38,145 nucleotides of DNA from a virus, in the IMG/VR virus record IMGVR_UViG_3300047496_000317, positions 1 through 38,145 of that record; one strand, 5' to 3'. Under the pieces are notes generated by a model that worked only from the letters and a program-made list of their open reading frames with translations, searched no databases and was not told where the DNA came from. Of the stretch, positions 1 to 7,648 are shown piece after piece. Position 1 is the first letter of the stretch. Every line of letters begins with the position of its first letter. The position numbers and the translations under genes are program-made.

Positions 1-127
1 CGCGAGGCCTATGAAGAGCTAGCGCGCATTCATGAGAGCGAGCAACAGATGCACGTCGAATCGCGCGAAAACGCCAAGGCGCTGCTCGAGTGGATGCAAT
101 CAGTGGATGTCCGAATTATGGCCGTAG
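1..127. repeat. Terminal direct repeat, left copy
   Basis: These 127 bases recur without a difference at 38019-38145. An exact overlap of 127 is the usual signature of a circular contig from a de Bruijn assembler using k=127, so it is probably one genomic copy printed twice and not a biological terminal repeat. A reading frame passes through it unbroken when the ends are joined. Confidence 0.93.
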
Positions 128-222
128 CCGTGGACGTGGGTATGATTAAGGGTAATATTTCTAAGGCGCTGAAAGATGCGCATATTATAAATAAAAAACA
201 TATGTTTCAGCAAGGGGGTTAG
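1..222 (+). CDS. Small membrane-anchored protein, C-terminal part (continues from 37926)
   Basis: Codon 1 begins at base 1 and the frame stops with TAG at 220-222. It is the downstream part of the gene that starts with ATG at 37926. When the ends are joined at 38018/1, the product has 104 residues. This part is charged and probably helical (many Glu, Arg and Lys in the first half), followed by a short hydrophobic patch and a basic tail. The N-terminal segment coded at 37926-38018 is hydrophobic and could be a membrane anchor. No family is recognised. An N-terminal anchor with a helical soluble part would suit an inner-membrane spanin or another lysis accessory protein, but this is inference only. 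Confidence 0.75.
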   Translation, partial: REAYEELARIHESEQQMHVESRENAKALLEWMQSVDVRIMAVAVDVGMIKGNISKALKDAHIINKKHMFQQGG

Positions 223-225
223 AAA

Positions 226-432
226 ATGAATGAGATATTAGCGTTATTGAAGTCTTTAATGCCTGTAATGTTACCTGAAGTTGAAAAGGAATTAGATTCT
301 GTTGCTATGCCAGCATTACAGAACCTAATTGCCAATTCTGCAGCCAGCTCTGATGTGAAGGTAATTGAGAATGAATTAGCAATTGCTTTGCAGGCCATCG
401 CGGATAAATTACTTCCTACTCTAGTAAAATAG
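226..432 (+). CDS. Small hypothetical protein, helical
   Basis: A 68-residue product starting three bases after the preceding stop. A purine-rich AAGGGGG stretch lies about eight bases upstream of the ATG and makes a good ribosome binding site. The sequence is amphipathic and rich in Leu, Ala and Glu, with no Cys and no clear membrane span. The stop shares one base with the GTG of the next gene (TAGTG), so the two are probably co-translated. No family is recognised. Its place among tail genes suggests a virion or lysis accessory role. Confidence 0.65.
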   Translation: MNEILALLKSLMPVMLPEVEKELDSVAMPALQNLIANSAASSDVKVIENELAIALQAIADKLLPTLVK

Positions 433-821
433 TGGGAACTGAGCCGGTTATTACAAATCCCGTCGCGACATTTTTAAATACTGTCGTTGGCGGGCTTTTG
501 ACTGGCATAACGGCTCCGGCGATCGACTTGGCGGCGGAAGCGGCTTTTCCTTTACTCGGATTTCCTATTATAAAAGAAATATTTGAGTACGCCATTAAAG
601 AGCTAGCCGGTCAAATATCAATAAATATCCAGGACGGAATTGTCTCGATTGTGATTAATATTGAGACCAATAGTGAGCTCCACAATTTACTATCTGTATT
701 GGCGGCCGTGAACGCGGCACACAAATCGGGGAACGCGAATGATATTGCTAAGGCCATTGATGATGCAGGAACGGCTTGGGACAATCTTGGTCACTTTGAT
801 GGCATTGCTGTTCCTAAGTAA
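432..821 (+). CDS. Hydrophobic hypothetical protein, possible holin or membrane-associated
   Basis: A 129-residue product with a GTG start that overlaps the previous stop by one base. Residues 10-65 are strongly hydrophobic with two or three candidate membrane-active helices. The second half has a valine/isoleucine-rich beta-like stretch and then a polar helix. The length, the hydrophobic front half and the lipoprotein gene that overlaps its 3' end fit a lysis cassette (holin followed by an outer-membrane component). No family motif is visible, so the holin reading is a hypothesis. A structural tail protein is the alternative. Confidence 0.6.
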   Translation: MGTEPVITNPVATFLNTVVGGLLTGITAPAIDLAAEAAFPLLGFPIIKEIFEYAIKELAGQISINIQDGIVSIVINIETNSELHNLLSVLAAVNAAHKSGNANDIAKAIDDAGTAWDNLGHFDGIAVPK

Positions 822-1107
822 TTGCGCGACGGCGCCTATAACTGACAGCTCTTGGTGGGGCAGTGAGGCTACTGATGGTGCTGAGGAATTTCACGTCTTG
901 ACTGCTGAGCATCGGCATCTATCCATGGAAGAAGTCATGATGCTCTGGAATGATTTATCTAGACCCGTAGTATGCACTTATGCCGATACTTTCGCTGATT
1001 GGAAGGCCACGATAGAAAAACTATGCTCATATTCGGGTGACTGTACTTTTGAGGGGCAACAAAAGGCTGCTATTTTTTTTCACAAGATAATGAATCGCGG
1101 TAAATAA
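739..1107 (+). CDS. Lipoprotein, candidate outer-membrane spanin subunit
   Basis: The first 83 bases overlap the preceding gene in another frame. Translation from 739 gives 122 residues. A GGGGAA ribosome binding site lies just upstream, but an ATG at 763 would give a more classical signal peptide (MQER, then a hydrophobic core). The lipobox is LSNC followed by ATA, so the Cys near residue 29 should be lipidated after signal peptidase II cleavage. The mature part is short and polar, and has two further Cys that could pair. A lipoprotein nested in the end of a hydrophobic gene is the typical arrangement of Rz1-like o-spanins. The mature part lacks the proline richness common in that family, so the role is not certain. 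Confidence 0.75.
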   Translation: MILLRPLMMQERLGTILVTLMALLFLSNCATAPITDSSWWGSEATDGAEEFHVLTAEHRHLSMEEVMMLWNDLSRPVVCTYADTFADWKATIEKLCSYSGDCTFEGQQKAAIFFHKIMNRGK

Positions 1108-3722
1108 TGGCAAACGCTCAAGTATATCCTGCTCAGTTTCTAGCTTATAATAAACAGTTAAACAAAAACGTTATACTTGTATTGAAACTCGATGGTTATT
1201 CGACGCTTCTTACGAGTGGGCCAATAAGCGGTTTATCGGCTCATTTTTATGGCGACGCTGGTCTCGTATACGGAGCGACAGGAGTCACCTATGGTGATGG
1301 ATCTAGTGTAAATGCTCTTCAGGTTTTCGATCTAGAGAATTCATCGGTAACGATTTCACAGACGGTCGAGCCGGAGCAGGGCCGGGGTAGCGTCTCCACA
1401 ATATCATTGGGATTCGTCGATCTGACGGTAAATGGTCAGCCAACGATGAGTAATCTTATCGCGCCAGGAATTGTGCTGACTGAAATCCTGGGAACGAAGT
1501 GTAATTTATATTTAGGTTTTTCCGAGAGTAGTTATCCTGATGATTATCTACTTCTATTTCGTGGATTTATTAGCGGTGTCGATTCAGTGGCTGGAAAGAT
1601 TACGTTTCAACTGTCGGACATTAATATGTTCCGCCGCCAAGATATTTTCTCTGATATCGGAAATGTTTATCTCACGCAAGGCCTTCCTTCTGTCTCGACG
1701 CTACCAATATTTATGCAGATATCCGCCGATCCCTTTGCGGCAGGATTCTATGAGCAAATAAAGGGCCCCGATGGGACGTATGACTCGACCGTCACTTGTT
1801 ATATAATCGTCGACAGCGAGGTTATTTCCTATAATCCGGGAAGCTTCATAACGCTGAATAACTTTACGTCTCCAATAAACAACGGTAATCAGGCTGGAGG
1901 CGCAATTACTATCGTTCAGGCGAATCGTGGCCAGCGAGGGACATCGGCCGATAGCCATGCCGTTGGCGCTACCGTGACGGCCGGGATTCAATTCGGTCCA
2001 GATCATTTTATTAATATTGCTCTAAAACTTATGCTCTCTGGTTGGAACGGCCCCTGGGTGACGGGGATTCCGCTTCTTAGTCTCGGGGTGAGTATAGATT
2101 CCAACGTCTCGCCGTTTGATTTGATCGTCTTTCCTTCTGGAGTGGATGTAATTCGTGATTTTGGGGTTTCGATTGGTGACTGGGTCACTATCTCTGGAGC
2201 TACGAATCCGACTAATGATGCGACGGAAGCGATAGCTTTTATCACTGACTATAATGGTGAGGTAAACAACGCGATCATTATTAGTCAGGGCAATAGCGGT
2301 TTTATCTTCACGCCTGAAAGCACGACTCTGGCCACAATCGCATTTAGATCACAGTTCGATACTTACCCTATATACGCTGGCAATCTCTTGTCTCCAAACG
2401 ATGTGGACGTTCAGGGCCATATATCATTGCGCGATAATTTCTTTGGTTCTCAATTGAATGAGATGCAATTCTATATAACTGCGTCAGAGAGTTGTAAGGA
2501 CTTTATTGAGTCGGAGCTATATCTCCCCGCTGGCTGTTATACAGTGACTCGATTTGGTCGACTTTCTGTAAATGCCACGCACGCGCCCTTGAATGCTGCC
2601 GATGCTACGACGTTGACTGCAGATAACGTGATCTATCCGGAAAGAATCAAAACATCGCGCGCCATTAATAATCGAAAACTCTGGAATGAGATCGATTGGT
2701 CCTATGATTATGATGATCAAGGAAACTTCGATAGTCTCTATTTTGCTCTCGATTCGGTCTCGATTAATAATATTGGTCTGGTTCAAATCCTTCCAATTAC
2801 TTCTAGAGGAATCAAATCTGCTCTGGGTGCTGCCCAGATCGTCCCCCAACGCTCAAGCTATTTATTGGGTCGTTATTCTATAGGTGCCACACAAGTCGAG
2901 TTAATGACGAATATGCAGGTTGGCGCAGAGATTGAAACTGGCGACGTGATTTTGTTGATAGACAATGGAACGCTTCAGATTTCAAATTTCGTGACCGGTC
3001 AAAGAAATCTGGGAAGCCAATATTGGGAAGTGATCAATCGTAGGCTGGATATTAAATCTGGCACGACGTCTCTTACGCTAATTAATGGCGTAGCTCCGCA
3101 GGGCGCGCGCTTTGGGCTTATTACCCCTAGCTCTGTTGTCGCTCCTTCAGGCTCAACCATATTGAGGCTTGGTTCTGGAGGAAGTTTCGGCTGGCAACCC
3201 CTTGAATATGAATATTTAAAATGGCAGCCTTTTATCGGGCAAAATCTTATACTGCATGATCCTAATTATATTGCGGTAAGTGCGTGCAACCTCACGGCAG
3301 TATCGGTGACAGGTAATTATTTAACCGTCTCTGGGTTTGGCGGAACACCATCATCGGCGATGACTACTCTTGATTTGGCAAATTATCAGTCCGGTGCATC
3401 CGCTGTTTTCATTCAAGATACATATGGGTTTATCGATAATACGGCCGCTGTTACTGGTTCAATAAATAGCACTTCGTTTGGGATCGCCGCTTCGGCATTG
3501 CCATATATTAAGATTGGATTACCGATCTATGTGCATTCGAGTGATTATTCGGTGCTTTCGAATGAAAGTCTCGTGACCAATATATCTGGCTCGACCATAA
3601 CGGTCGCTCCTCAATTTACATCGAATTATGCATCGTCTGCTACGCCATTAACCCCTGCCGCAGGATATCTTGTAGAACTGGGCGCGATGCCAGATGGCAG
3701 CCAACCATTTAGAATCCTCTAG
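1107..3722 (+). CDS. Large tail protein, tail-hub or tip-like
   Basis: An 871-residue product whose ATG overlaps the stop of the lipoprotein gene by one base (TAATG). Residues of roughly 80-190 resemble the N-terminal domain of tail hub proteins: a stretch with SQTVEPEQGRGS, followed by beta strands and the FRGFISGVD and SDINMFRRQDIF segments. The rest is beta-rich, with many Ser, Thr, Gly and Asn, as in tail-tip and receptor-binding proteins. It is the largest protein in the genome and comes last but one in the late operon, where siphophages place the tip complex. Hub is the best guess; host-binding tip protein is the alternative. Confidence 0.7.
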   Translation: MANAQVYPAQFLAYNKQLNKNVILVLKLDGYSTLLTSGPISGLSAHFYGDAGLVYGATGVTYGDGSSVNALQVFDLENSSVTISQTVEPEQGRGSVSTISLGFVDLTVNGQPTMSNLIAPGIVLTEILGTKCNLYLGFSESSYPDDYLLLFRGFISGVDSVAGKITFQLSDINMFRRQDIFSDIGNVYLTQGLPSVSTLPIFMQISADPFAAGFYEQIKGPDGTYDSTVTCYIIVDSEVISYNPGSFITLNNFTSPINNGNQAGGAITIVQANRGQRGTSADSHAVGATVTAGIQFGPDHFINIALKLMLSGWNGPWVTGIPLLSLGVSIDSNVSPFDLIVFPSGVDVIRDFGVSIGDWVTISGATNPTNDATEAIAFITDYNGEVNNAIIISQGNSGFIFTPESTTLATIAFRSQFDTYPIYAGNLLSPNDVDVQGHISLRDNFFGSQLNEMQFYITASESCKDFIESELYLPAGCYTVTRFGRLSVNATHAPLNAADATTLTADNVIYPERIKTSRAINNRKLWNEIDWSYDYDDQGNFDSLYFALDSVSINNIGLVQILPITSRGIKSALGAAQIVPQRSSYLLGRYSIGATQVELMTNMQVGAEIETGDVILLIDNGTLQISNFVTGQRNLGSQYWEVINRRLDIKSGTTSLTLINGVAPQGARFGLITPSSVVAPSGSTILRLGSGGSFGWQPLEYEYLKWQPFIGQNLILHDPNYIAVSACNLTAVSVTGNYLTVSGFGGTPSSAMTTLDLANYQSGASAVFIQDTYGFIDNTAAVTGSINSTSFGIAASALPYIKIGLPIYVHSSDYSVLSNESLVTNISGSTITVAPQFTSNYASSATPLTPAAGYLVELGAMPDGSQPFRIL

Positions 3723-3730
3723 GAGATAAT

Positions 3731-4372
3731 ATGACAGCAGTAACCCCATTTAAGGCAGACCTTCAAACAGAAGAACTTCGCACGTTCGCCGCGATTAGCG
3801 AGAGCACGATGCAGAAGCTGGGCGCAGATATAAATTTTATAAATAATAGATATTATGGTCGCGCTAATTTTGATTATTTAAATTATGGAAACCAAGAAGT
3901 TTTTGGTACAGGGATTAATAATGGGAATGGCGCTCTATGTGTATTCGATTTCAACGCCATTATATTCAATGCCTGGGCATATGCTGTATATGCGAATGGT
4001 CAATCGGCGGTTATTTCTTACGATATAAAATATGTTTCTAATTCATTTACAGCTGCTAGTGGGGCTTCGATCTTCTATCAAAAACCATCTTTAAATTTGG
4101 CAGCAGCAACGGGATCTTCGCCAGTATATTTTGGCGTCAATAGTGCGACGAATTCGGGATTATATACTTTGCCGATTTTTGCTAAGACGTTCAATACGGG
4201 TGCTTCTGCCGCTACTTTTTCGGCAAGCGCCGGTGGTGCTTTGATTGCTAATGTAAATATTTTTGGTGGTGGCGGTGGTGCTGGAGCCAGTGGCACTAGT
4301 ATTTTTAGTGGGTTCGCTGCATCCGGAATATCAGCGCTTGGAATCGCTTGTCATTATTTAATTGCTAATTAA
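3731..4372 (+). CDS. Glycine-rich putative tail fibre or adhesin protein
   Basis: A 213-residue product with an excellent AGGAG ribosome binding site five bases before the ATG. The N-terminal 45 residues are helical and polar. The middle is beta-rich, and residues of about 165-200 are Ala/Gly/Ser-rich with a run of five glycines, as seen in phage fibre tips and adhesion tips. It is the last gene of the plus-strand late operon and converges on a minus-strand gene with a 15-base overlap. Assignment to the fibre rests on position and composition, because no motif is recognised. Confidence 0.6.
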   Translation: MTAVTPFKADLQTEELRTFAAISESTMQKLGADINFINNRYYGRANFDYLNYGNQEVFGTGINNGNGALCVFDFNAIIFNAWAYAVYANGQSAVISYDIKYVSNSFTAASGASIFYQKPSLNLAAATGSSPVYFGVNSATNSGLYTLPIFAKTFNTGASAATFSASAGGALIANVNIFGGGGGAGASGTSIFSGFAASGISALGIACHYLIAN

Positions 4373-4591
4373 TTTAAGTTTTGATTTGAATGGGATCACT
4401 TTCGCTTTTTTACACCTGCCGACGACAGAGACGGTGTCAGTAGGAATATCGAAGGCGTGACCGTTTTCGTCGACGCATGAGTACCAGGTGTTTCCCATTT
4501 CGCGAAAGCTATCTATGATTTTACATTTAATGAAATCATCGTCAGTGACTTGTTTTATATAAATAAACTCACCGAGCCATCTAGATTTCAT
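4358..4591 (-). CDS. Small hypothetical protein
   Basis: A 77-residue basic product on the minus strand. An AGGAG sits only one base before the ATG, an unusually short spacing. The central part (residues 25-60) alternates beta-strand-like segments and contains two Cys, suggesting a small beta-barrel such as an SH3-like fold, but no family is recognised. It overlaps the 3' end of the plus-strand glycine-rich protein gene by 15 bases and is the last gene of the minus-strand cluster, separated from the endolysin by a large inverted repeat. Confidence 0.6.
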   Translation of the reverse strand: MKSRWLGEFIYIKQVTDDDFIKCKIIDSFREMGNTWYSCVDENGHAFDIPTDTVSVVGRCKKAKVIPFKSKLKLISN

Positions 4592-4647
4592 GCTCCTATT
4601 TTACCATTGTGATGGGATAGGAATTTAGAAAATTATCGCGTGTAAGA

Positions 4648-4689
4648 GTGAGGCTCCGCTATTCCTTGAGTTATTTCGCGGAGCCTCAC
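4648..4689. repeat. Perfect 12-bp GC-rich inverted repeat
   Basis: GTGAGGCTCCGC at 4648-4659 is the exact reverse complement of 4678-4689, with an 18-base loop. It lies between the end of the endolysin gene and the start of the next minus-strand gene. Neither side has the T-run of a classical intrinsic terminator. It could be a terminator without a U-tract, an RNA-processing hairpin or a protein-binding site. Confidence 0.8.
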
Positions 4690-4701
4690 CGAACGAGATT
4701 G

Positions 4702-5256
4702 CTAGAAATTAATAAAATTTAATGCAGATAATAACGGTGCGGTTCCACAATTCTCATCTATGTAAGCATCGCTATAGCTGCCATCGCTATTATAACCACC
4801 TGAAATATAATGATCAGTATAGTTCCACAAATAAGCATCGTTCTGTTTTCTTTCAACGACTCCGAAGCCGTGCCAACACTGAATAAAATATAAAGCACCA
4901 CCAATGTCCCAATTAAAGCTGTTTGCATCTATATTCCATCCAGAGAATTGGTTTTGCATCGCTGCCGCCGCCGCACTCTCCCAGGTATAAGGAGGCGGAA
5001 TACTCATTAGATTCTTGGGAACATGAATTGTATTAGCGCTAAGAGGGTCCCCGTTTGCAAGGTGGCAAGTGAAGTCACAACCACTTTCTCGATAATGAAT
5101 TGCTCCCACCACTTGCCAGGGCATGCGATATCTCTTCGCCACGATCTGATATCGATCCATATTTTGACGCACAAGAGAAGCTGCGCTATCAACACCAGGC
5201 TGATTAGTAATTTGCATGCTGAGATATAAGTCATGGAATGTGTCTCTATAATTCAT
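4702..5256 (-). CDS. Endolysin, lysozyme-like
   Basis: A 184-residue product. The segment around residues 44-75 contains MPWQVVGAIHYRESG, then CHLANGDPL, then IHVP, and further on PPPYTWESAA. This order is typical of a lysozyme-like phage and bacterial family in which the Glu of the RESG-type motif (residue 57 here) is the expected catalytic acid that cuts peptidoglycan glycan strands. Later residues (GALYFIQCWHGFG, then LWNYTDHYISGGY) match the same family's C-terminal half. There is no signal peptide, so release should need a holin. The start overlaps the XRE gene by 11 bases and has no clear ribosome binding site, suggesting coupled translation. Confidence 0.82.
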   Translation of the reverse strand: MNYRDTFHDLYLSMQITNQPGVDSAASLVRQNMDRYQIVAKRYRMPWQVVGAIHYRESGCDFTCHLANGDPLSANTIHVPKNLMSIPPPYTWESAAAAAMQNQFSGWNIDANSFNWDIGGALYFIQCWHGFGVVERKQNDAYLWNYTDHYISGGYNSDGSYSDAYIDENCGTAPLLSALNFINF

Positions 5257-5545
5257 TGCGCGTACCGATAGTTTTAACCTTAATTCGAGTTATGCGCGCG
5301 TGTAATAGGCCAATCTCGCTCATTAGCTGATTGTTTTTTTCGGTGAAGTAAATTCCGAGCACTTTATTTTCATCGAGATCGTACAAGTTAATCAGACATC
5401 GCAATAAAGGCAGTGGCGGAACGATTCTATCACTCTCGATATTATATATTTGTTGACCGGTTTGAAGGCCAATTTTCCGACCGACCTCATTCTGAGTCAG
5501 TCCAATTTCTATTCGTTTTTTCTTTAAAAGCTCAAAAAGCCTCAT
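5246..5545 (-). CDS. XRE-family helix-turn-helix regulator
   Basis: A 99-residue DNA-binding protein. An N-terminal five-helix HTH domain covers residues of about 4-60: LLKKKRIEIGLTQNEVGRKI, then the recognition-helix segment, then PPLPLLRCLINLY. The C-terminal 35 residues are a basic, probably helical tail. An upstream GTG at 5551 is in frame, but the ATG at 5545 is chosen because it overlaps the stop of the 57-residue gene by one base (TAATG) and has GGGGA about eight bases upstream. It lies just before the endolysin, so it could time lysis or repress the early promoters. No repressor-cleavage domain is seen. Confidence 0.82.
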   Translation of the reverse strand: MRLFELLKKKRIEIGLTQNEVGRKIGLQTGQQIYNIESDRIVPPLPLLRCLINLYDLDENKVLGIYFTEKNNQLMSEIGLLHARITRIKVKTIGTRNEL

Positions 5546-5718
5546 TAACACAATCCCCTATGTTCAGCCTCAAGTTGTTCAACCAAACAATCTGCATCTG
5601 CATCTGCATGATCATTATTATTCTGTAGAAAAAAACGATCCCAGTCGGCATCAGTAATTAAGCTCCATGCCATCATTGCTTCACCCAATAGTTTCATGTC
5701 TTCAATTGATAAGCTCAT
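5545..5718 (-). CDS. Short acidic hypothetical protein (57 residues)
   Basis: This gene is just below a 60-residue cut-off but is well supported. Its ATG overlaps the stop of the ERF gene by one base (TAATG), its stop overlaps the XRE gene start in the same way, and AGGAGAAG precedes the start. The product begins MSLSIEDMKLLGEAMMAWSL, has a Trp-rich helical first half and an acidic stretch coded by three tandem copies of a 6-base unit (ATGCAG on the minus strand) giving HADADAD. No family is recognised. The coupling suggests it works with the ERF protein or the regulator. Confidence 0.72.
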   Translation of the reverse strand: MSLSIEDMKLLGEAMMAWSLITDADWDRFFLQNNNDHADADADCLVEQLEAEHRGLC

Positions 5719-6365
5719 TATTCTTCTCCTGTCATAGGGTTTTGTTCAATATACTTACAAATTTCTTCATATTTTTGCCAGGGAATGTCCTTTGACGAAG
5801 TCACTTTGGCGACATTGAGAATGAGTCCCGCGACTTCCTCTTTCGTCCAATTATTGTGAGTCGCTATAGTAAATAGCCTCCGCTGCTGAGCCTCGCTAAT
5901 ACAACCATTCGCCGGAGTCGTCGCCTTTGCCGGAGGGGAAATGGAAACTGCTGTTGATTTTTTTTGCGCCGGAGGTTTGGAGCTCATATTCCCGTCATCA
6001 TCTTCCGTGGGAACGCACAGGATCGCCTCGAGAGTCATTCTCCGGCAATAGGTTAACGCGCTTTTATATCCCTGAGGAGTCTGTCTCTCACATGGTACTG
6101 AGAACTCGGTGCTCATCCATTCACCGTGGCCAGCGATACGCGTAAGGATGCGCAGACGGTTGTCGGGGGCATCTAATGGCCATTGAGTGATATTAAGTCC
6201 ATGCTTTGGTAGTGTTCTTTGAACTGCAGCCCATACGTCGGCGAAATTAGCATATGGGCTACCAAAATGATCATTAATACTACTTTGCTTCGCCGGCTCT
6301 AATTCGCTCTGAACCTTTGCTATGGCTTCGTCTATTTTTACGGTCGATTCACTGGTTTTGAACAT
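5718..6365 (-). CDS. erf: ERF-family single-strand annealing protein
   Basis: A 215-residue recombinase of the ERF family, which anneals complementary single strands during phage recombination and genome circularisation. Family features in order: the conserved SPYANFADVW segment (residues 36-45), TLPKHGLNITQWP (51-63), the PQGYKSALTYCRRM segment (97-110, matching the usual G-SALTYARRY signature) and EDDDGN (121-126). A Pro/Lys/Ser-rich linker of about 30 residues leads to a small helical C-terminal domain (from about 155). AAGGAT precedes the ATG. It probably takes part in replication and end processing with the VRR-NUC nuclease and RNase H. Confidence 0.88.
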   Translation of the reverse strand: MFKTSESTVKIDEAIAKVQSELEPAKQSSINDHFGSPYANFADVWAAVQRTLPKHGLNITQWPLDAPDNRLRILTRIAGHGEWMSTEFSVPCERQTPQGYKSALTYCRRMTLEAILCVPTEDDDGNMSSKPPAQKKSTAVSISPPAKATTPANGCISEAQQRRLFTIATHNNWTKEEVAGLILNVAKVTSSKDIPWQKYEEICKYIEQNPMTGEE

Positions 6366-6520
6366 TCGGCTATCCTTTTATTAGTTGAGTCTATTCGACG
6401 ATCGACGCGCCTGGCTTCAAGCCAGGACCATAGCCAAAGAATGGTGACGGTCCAAGAGAGTATGGCGAGGATTCCCATGATAATCAGAGACCATAGAATA
6501 ATTATATTGTGTATACCCAT
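6338..6520 (-). CDS. Small single-pass membrane protein
   Basis: A 60-residue product with one long hydrophobic segment (residues 5-34, rich in Ile, Leu and Trp), followed by a basic region (EARRVDRRIDSTNKR) that should stay in the cytoplasm. Its 3' end overlaps the ERF gene by 28 bases. It is the first gene of the leftward operon that carries the endolysin, so a holin or antiholin role is possible. No good ribosome binding site is visible, and the ATG at residue 15 is an alternative start. A minor membrane protein of unknown role is equally likely. Confidence 0.5.
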   Translation of the reverse strand: MGIHNIIILWSLIIMGILAILSWTVTILWLWSWLEARRVDRRIDSTNKRIAECSKPVNRP

Positions 6521-6598
6521 GGCGCATCTATATATTTAATGGTTAATAAAGTAAAACAAATAATTCAATATTTTCTCTTCCCTGAGCGGAGCGTTAAA

Positions 6599-6628
6599 CC
6601 ATAGAGTTTTTTCATTATAAATCTATGG
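6599..6628. promoter_or_regulatory. Inverted repeat just before the glycosyltransferase start
   Basis: CCATAGA at 6599-6605 and TCTATGG at 6622-6628 form a 7-bp inverted repeat with a 16-base spacer. Its right arm touches the GGAGAG ribosome binding site of the gene starting at 6638. It lies in the divergent region between the leftward and rightward clusters. It could be an operator or a hairpin that limits translation; chance in AT-rich DNA is not excluded. Confidence 0.4.
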
Positions 6629-6637
6629 AGAGATTCA

Positions 6638-7648
6638 ATGATTAACCTGCTTTTGATTGTGCCCGAAATTTCTGACGGCACTAGTTTCTATCGCGCTGCT
6701 GGCCCCTTGGCCGATATCAGAAAGAAATTTGTAGATATAAATATAATGAGCGTCGGTCAATATACCGAGGCTACGATGAGTTTCGCCGATATCGTTTTCA
6801 TGCAACGGCCCTTTATTGATCAGCATGTTCAGCAAGCCGCCATGGCTAAGGCTAGAAAAATTCCATTACTGATCGATTATGACGATGATTTGTTTTCGGT
6901 AGGGCAAGATAATTTTACAGCAGATATATATAATCAGCCTGGCCTGCAAGAGAATATTAAAAAGTTATGTACAATGGCCGATTGTATTTCTGTCTCGACG
7001 GAAGCCCTTGGTAAAAAGATCGCCAAGATAAACCCAAACGTTATTCTAGTTCCCAACGCTGTGGATACGACTCTATTTAAACCAATGGCTCCCGAGATCG
7101 GCAGGAATAAAACGATTCTATGGCGCGGAAGCCACACGCACTTTAAAGATTTGATAGTTCACAAGGAAGCTATCCTAGATATCTATAAAAAATATCCGGA
7201 ATGGAAATGGTTTTTTGCTGGCTATAATGCGTGGTTCATTACTGAACATATGCACCAGGATCGATGCTTCTATGCTCCCTTTATAAATAATGCGCGACAG
7301 TTTATTGAGCTCCTGCAGGCTCAGAGGGCGGCTATTCATCTCGTTCCGCTATTCGATAGTGAGTTTAATCGTTCGAAATCCAATGTCTCTAAACTAGAGG
7401 CTAGTATTGCCGGATCTGCTACGCTAGTCCCGGATTGGGAAGAGTTCCGTGGCGGAGAAGCGTTTCGATATAAAGATCCTGCTGATTTCCACGCCAAATT
7501 AGAAGAGATGATCAATACTCCGCTCGAGACGCTCGGCGAGATGGCCAACAAGGATTGGGAATGGGTAGAAAAAGAACGATCCCTTGATGTCATAAATAAG
7601 ACTCGCATAGGAATCTTAATGTCAATGCTTGGACTATTAAAGAAATGA
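6638..7648 (+). CDS. GT-B fold glycosyltransferase, GT4-like
   Basis: A 336-residue product with a strong GGAGAG ribosome binding site. Both halves of the GT-B fold show family landmarks: an N-terminal domain with LIDYDDDLF (residues 78-86), the VPNAVDTTLF segment (138-147) that matches the PNGVD..F hinge motif of GT4 enzymes, and a C-terminal donor-binding stretch with SKLEASIAG (251-259) in place of the usual Glu-containing EALA-type motif. The enzyme should transfer a sugar from a nucleotide sugar. The acceptor is unknown. It heads a cassette with an acyltransferase, a hydrolase and a second glycosyltransferase, coupled to the next gene by an ATGA overlap. Confidence 0.82.
   Translation: MINLLLIVPEISDGTSFYRAAGPLADIRKKFVDINIMSVGQYTEATMSFADIVFMQRPFIDQHVQQAAMAKARKIPLLIDYDDDLFSVGQDNFTADIYNQPGLQENIKKLCTMADCISVSTEALGKKIAKINPNVILVPNAVDTTLFKPMAPEIGRNKTILWRGSHTHFKDLIVHKEAILDIYKKYPEWKWFFAGYNAWFITEHMHQDRCFYAPFINNARQFIELLQAQRAAIHLVPLFDSEFNRSKSNVSKLEASIAGSATLVPDWEEFRGGEAFRYKDPADFHAKLEEMINTPLETLGEMANKDWEWVEKERSLDVINKTRIGILMSMLGLLKK

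Noticed and set aside
1-127. True phage terminal repeat or attachment site
   Set aside because: The length is exactly a common assembly k-mer, the repeat lies inside a gene, and no integrase is present.
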